From Rosettibacter primus (GTDB taxonomy: Bacteria > Bacteroidota > Ignavibacteria > Ignavibacteriales > Melioribacteraceae), in NCBI RefSeq assembly GCF_036860675.1, contig NZ_JAYKGK010000011.1, positions 1-64,000 on the forward strand: a DNA stretch of 64,000 nucleotides, written 5' to 3'. A program made the position numbers and the translations under genes. Below the pieces are notes generated by a model. The model was given only the letters and a program-made list of their open reading frames with translations. It was not told the DNA's origin and did not search any database. Shown here one piece after another: positions 62,429 through 64,000 of this stretch; positions within the stretch are counted from its first letter, which is position 1, and each line of letters opens with the position of its first letter.

Positions 62429-63691
62429 CTATAAATTTGTATTGAACAAATAATTTATTTTGAACAGGATTCGAAAATCATTTTTGTAAATCTTATTATT
62501 AAAATATTGTGCTTGAACATCAAAGGATAAAATTCTCCATGGGCGTAAATTAAATCCACCTAAAAAAGCAGTAATTGTATTAACATGGTCATCTTTAGAT
62601 AATTTATAATTTGTGTATGTGATTCCAAATGATGGTGTAATTAGACCATCATAGAATGAACGAGCAGCATAAACAGAAATTGCATCCAGCTCACCTGCAT
62701 CACCAAAAGTTTTTCTGTAACTTAAACTCCCAAATTTTGTATTTGCCCCCATAGTAATTCGAGAAGAATGTTCGCTGCCGAACTTAACATCACCATACTT
62801 AAATATAAATGTGTAAAGATTCGACACATTGTAATCAATTCCGCCTTCTATTTCCTGTGAATTGCCATAATCAAAAACAGAAAAGATAGAATTGTATCTT
62901 ATCTTTGGTTCACGTTGATTGTAATAAAGATTAATTCCCATTTCTTTTGTTGCTTTTACTCGTCCATCAAATTCAATTTTTGATGTTTCTTTATAGTTCA
63001 TATCATATTCATACCGTGCATTTAAATCGAAAATATTATTGTCATTGTAAGAAACATCACCTGATAAAAATCTATACTGATTTGATTTCGATTGAATGAG
63101 AATAGTAACAAGGTCTAAATTTTCATTCAATCTTTCAGTGTAGTAATCAACTGGTTTAAAGTTTTTATCGATATAAGAAATTCCGAATCTGAAATTTTTC
63201 AAAGCATAAGTTTCGAATCTGCCACCAAGGATATAATTATTCCCAATGTCGTCCGTTAATTCTAATTTTTGATATGCTGGAACATTACCGCCATAAAATC
63301 CCATTAAAGAAAATCCTGCATATTTAATTTTCATATTAATACCATCAAATAGACCACCGGCTACGGGCATAATAACAGGCTGTCTCCCAATCTTTAATGT
63401 AACGAGATTTAATAAATCCCTGGCTTCGAAGTATAGATTATAAAATCTCATTCGTGGATCTTTATCGAGCACATTCCCAATATTGCTTTCAAAATTAAAT
63501 CTTGTACGCAAAGAAAATTTGTTGTAATTAAGATTGAGATTTAATGTTTGATATGTTCTGAAAAATTTTTCGGAATTATTAACATCATTAAATCTTTCAA
63601 AAGAATAAATAGAAGAAGTAAATCTGCCGTTAATATTTTGAGCATTTAATATCAACGGCAGAAAGATTAATAATGAAATTATTCTTTTCAT
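62429..63691 (-). CDS. Outer-membrane beta-barrel protein of a cytochrome cluster
   Basis: 420 residues with a signal peptide (about 1-18, 'IISLLIFLPLILNAQ'). The rest is an alternating polar/aromatic pattern of strands ('FSLRTRFNFES', 'LVTLKIGRQPVIMPVAGG', 'YTFIFKYGDVKFG', 'RILFKINYLFNTNL' at the C-terminus), as in porins. There are no heme motifs. Placed between multiheme cytochrome genes, it is a candidate porin partner of an outer-membrane electron conduit. It is shorter than MtrB (about 700 residues), so the analogy is functional, not a proven homology. Confidence 0.75.
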   Translation of the reverse strand: MKRIISLLIFLPLILNAQNINGRFTSSIYSFERFNDVNNSEKFFRTYQTLNLNLNYNKFSLRTRFNFESNIGNVLDKDPRMRFYNLYFEARDLLNLVTLKIGRQPVIMPVAGGLFDGINMKIKYAGFSLMGFYGGNVPAYQKLELTDDIGNNYILGGRFETYALKNFRFGISYIDKNFKPVDYYTERLNENLDLVTILIQSKSNQYRFLSGDVSYNDNNIFDLNARYEYDMNYKETSKIEFDGRVKATKEMGINLYYNQREPKIRYNSIFSVFDYGNSQEIEGGIDYNVSNLYTFIFKYGDVKFGSEHSSRITMGANTKFGSLSYRKTFGDAGELDAISVYAARSFYDGLITPSFGITYTNYKLSKDDHVNTITAFLGGFNLRPWRILSFDVQAQYFNNKIYKNDFRILFKINYLFNTNL

Positions 63692-63710
63692 TTTTTAGCC
63701 TGCTAAGATT

Positions 63711-64000
63711 TTAATTTTTTGGTACTTTATGAGCAATCTTGGGCCACATTTCTTCAAAATTAAATTCTTTATAAGTTGGACTTTCTGGATTGTGACATGT
63801 TTTACAATATTTTTCAATTTCTTCATTGTCTTTCCAAACAACTAATCCATTCTTAACAGCTTCATTTCTATCTTTCATTATTTTTAGAGTTTTGTAAGCT
63901 GAACCTGGACCATGGCAGGTTTCACATTGAACACCATCTTCAATTTTAAATTTTGGTCCAAGCAATTTTTTATCTGCAACATCATAACCGCTTGCGTGAC
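63711..64000 (-). CDS. Cytochrome c554-like multiheme protein (N-terminal part outside window)
   Basis: The frame enters from the right edge (HASGYDVADKKLLGPKFK) and ends at 63711, giving about 95 visible residues. The leading H probably completes a CxxCH whose cysteines lie outside. Two more heme sites, CETCHGPGSAYK and CKTCHNPESPTYKEF, match the c554 type, in which the CHGPG and the SPTYK segment are conserved. It lacks a start here, so an internal TTG near 63965 should not be taken as the start. It lies 19 bp upstream of the barrel gene and is the earliest visible gene of the cytochrome operon. Confidence 0.88.
   Translation of the reverse strand, partial: HASGYDVADKKLLGPKFKIEDGVQCETCHGPGSAYKTLKIMKDRNEAVKNGLVVWKDNEEIEKYCKTCHNPESPTYKEFNFEEMWPKIAHKVPKN

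Noticed and set aside
63711..63965. Complete 84-residue cytochrome starting at a TTG
   Set aside because: The frame stays open to the window edge with family-conserved residues (HASGYD), so the gene is truncated by the window, not short.

Overview
This window is a low-GC bacterial chromosome segment, most likely from the Ignavibacteria (Ignavibacteriota, Melioribacter/Ignavibacterium-like) of the Bacteroidota-Chlorobi group. The evidence is a C-terminal type IX secretion sorting domain of the 'SQNYPNPFNPTTSIKY' type, Bacteroidota-style promoter boxes (TAnnTTTG), Tat- and Sec-exported redox proteins, multiheme cytochromes, and many dispersed palindromic repeats. I found no rRNA, tRNA, CRISPR array, transposase or phage genes.

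Layout. 1-8 kb holds two exported adhesin/scaffold-type genes on the minus strand: a 2350-residue beta-helix protein with a dockerin pair, a cohesin-like module and a T9SS tail, followed by a partial gene with two cohesin-like domains. 8-12.6 kb is repeat-rich: 114-bp tandem repeats, an 8-bp GGAANNNT array and a long run of compound palindromes. It carries only a four-helix-bundle protein gene and rpiA. 12.6-19.2 kb has an ABC exporter pair, an M13 metallopeptidase and a GT9 glycosyltransferase. 19-28 kb has a DUF2723 membrane glycosyltransferase, a GT2, an ECF-like membrane protein, a DUF362/polyferredoxin/Fe-alcohol dehydrogenase run, and hemL. 29-36 kb has miaB, a PflX-like radical SAM enzyme, an FKBP isomerase, a DUF1028 protein, a thioesterase and an MFS exporter.

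36-44.6 kb is a metal and redox-stress district. It holds hemB, a Crp/Fnr regulator, a glutaredoxin-like protein, an AhpD-like protein, a four-gene YceI/peroxiredoxin operon, and a mercury-resistance operon (merR, a 47-residue Cys-rich protein, a merTP fusion, merA). Two matching 16-bp palindromes with the same promoter spacing link the regulator to the two flanking operons.

45-60 kb combines oxidative pentose phosphate genes (pgl, zwf; rpiA lies at 10 kb), an M3 peptidase and the heme pathway (hemX/ccsA-like, hemA, hemC, hemD, hemE, hemN, then hemH and hemY). With hemL and hemB this encodes all steps from glutamyl-tRNA to protoheme within the window. A decayed AbiE-type toxin-antitoxin pair sits between hemN and hemH; its antitoxin gene carries an in-frame TAG. 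60-64 kb is a cytochrome/porin cluster (9-heme lipoprotein, 14-heme cytochrome, outer-membrane barrel, partial c554-type cytochrome) that fits an outer-membrane electron conduit and would be a large consumer of the heme made next door.

All calls come from reading sequence and translations by eye; no database search was run.
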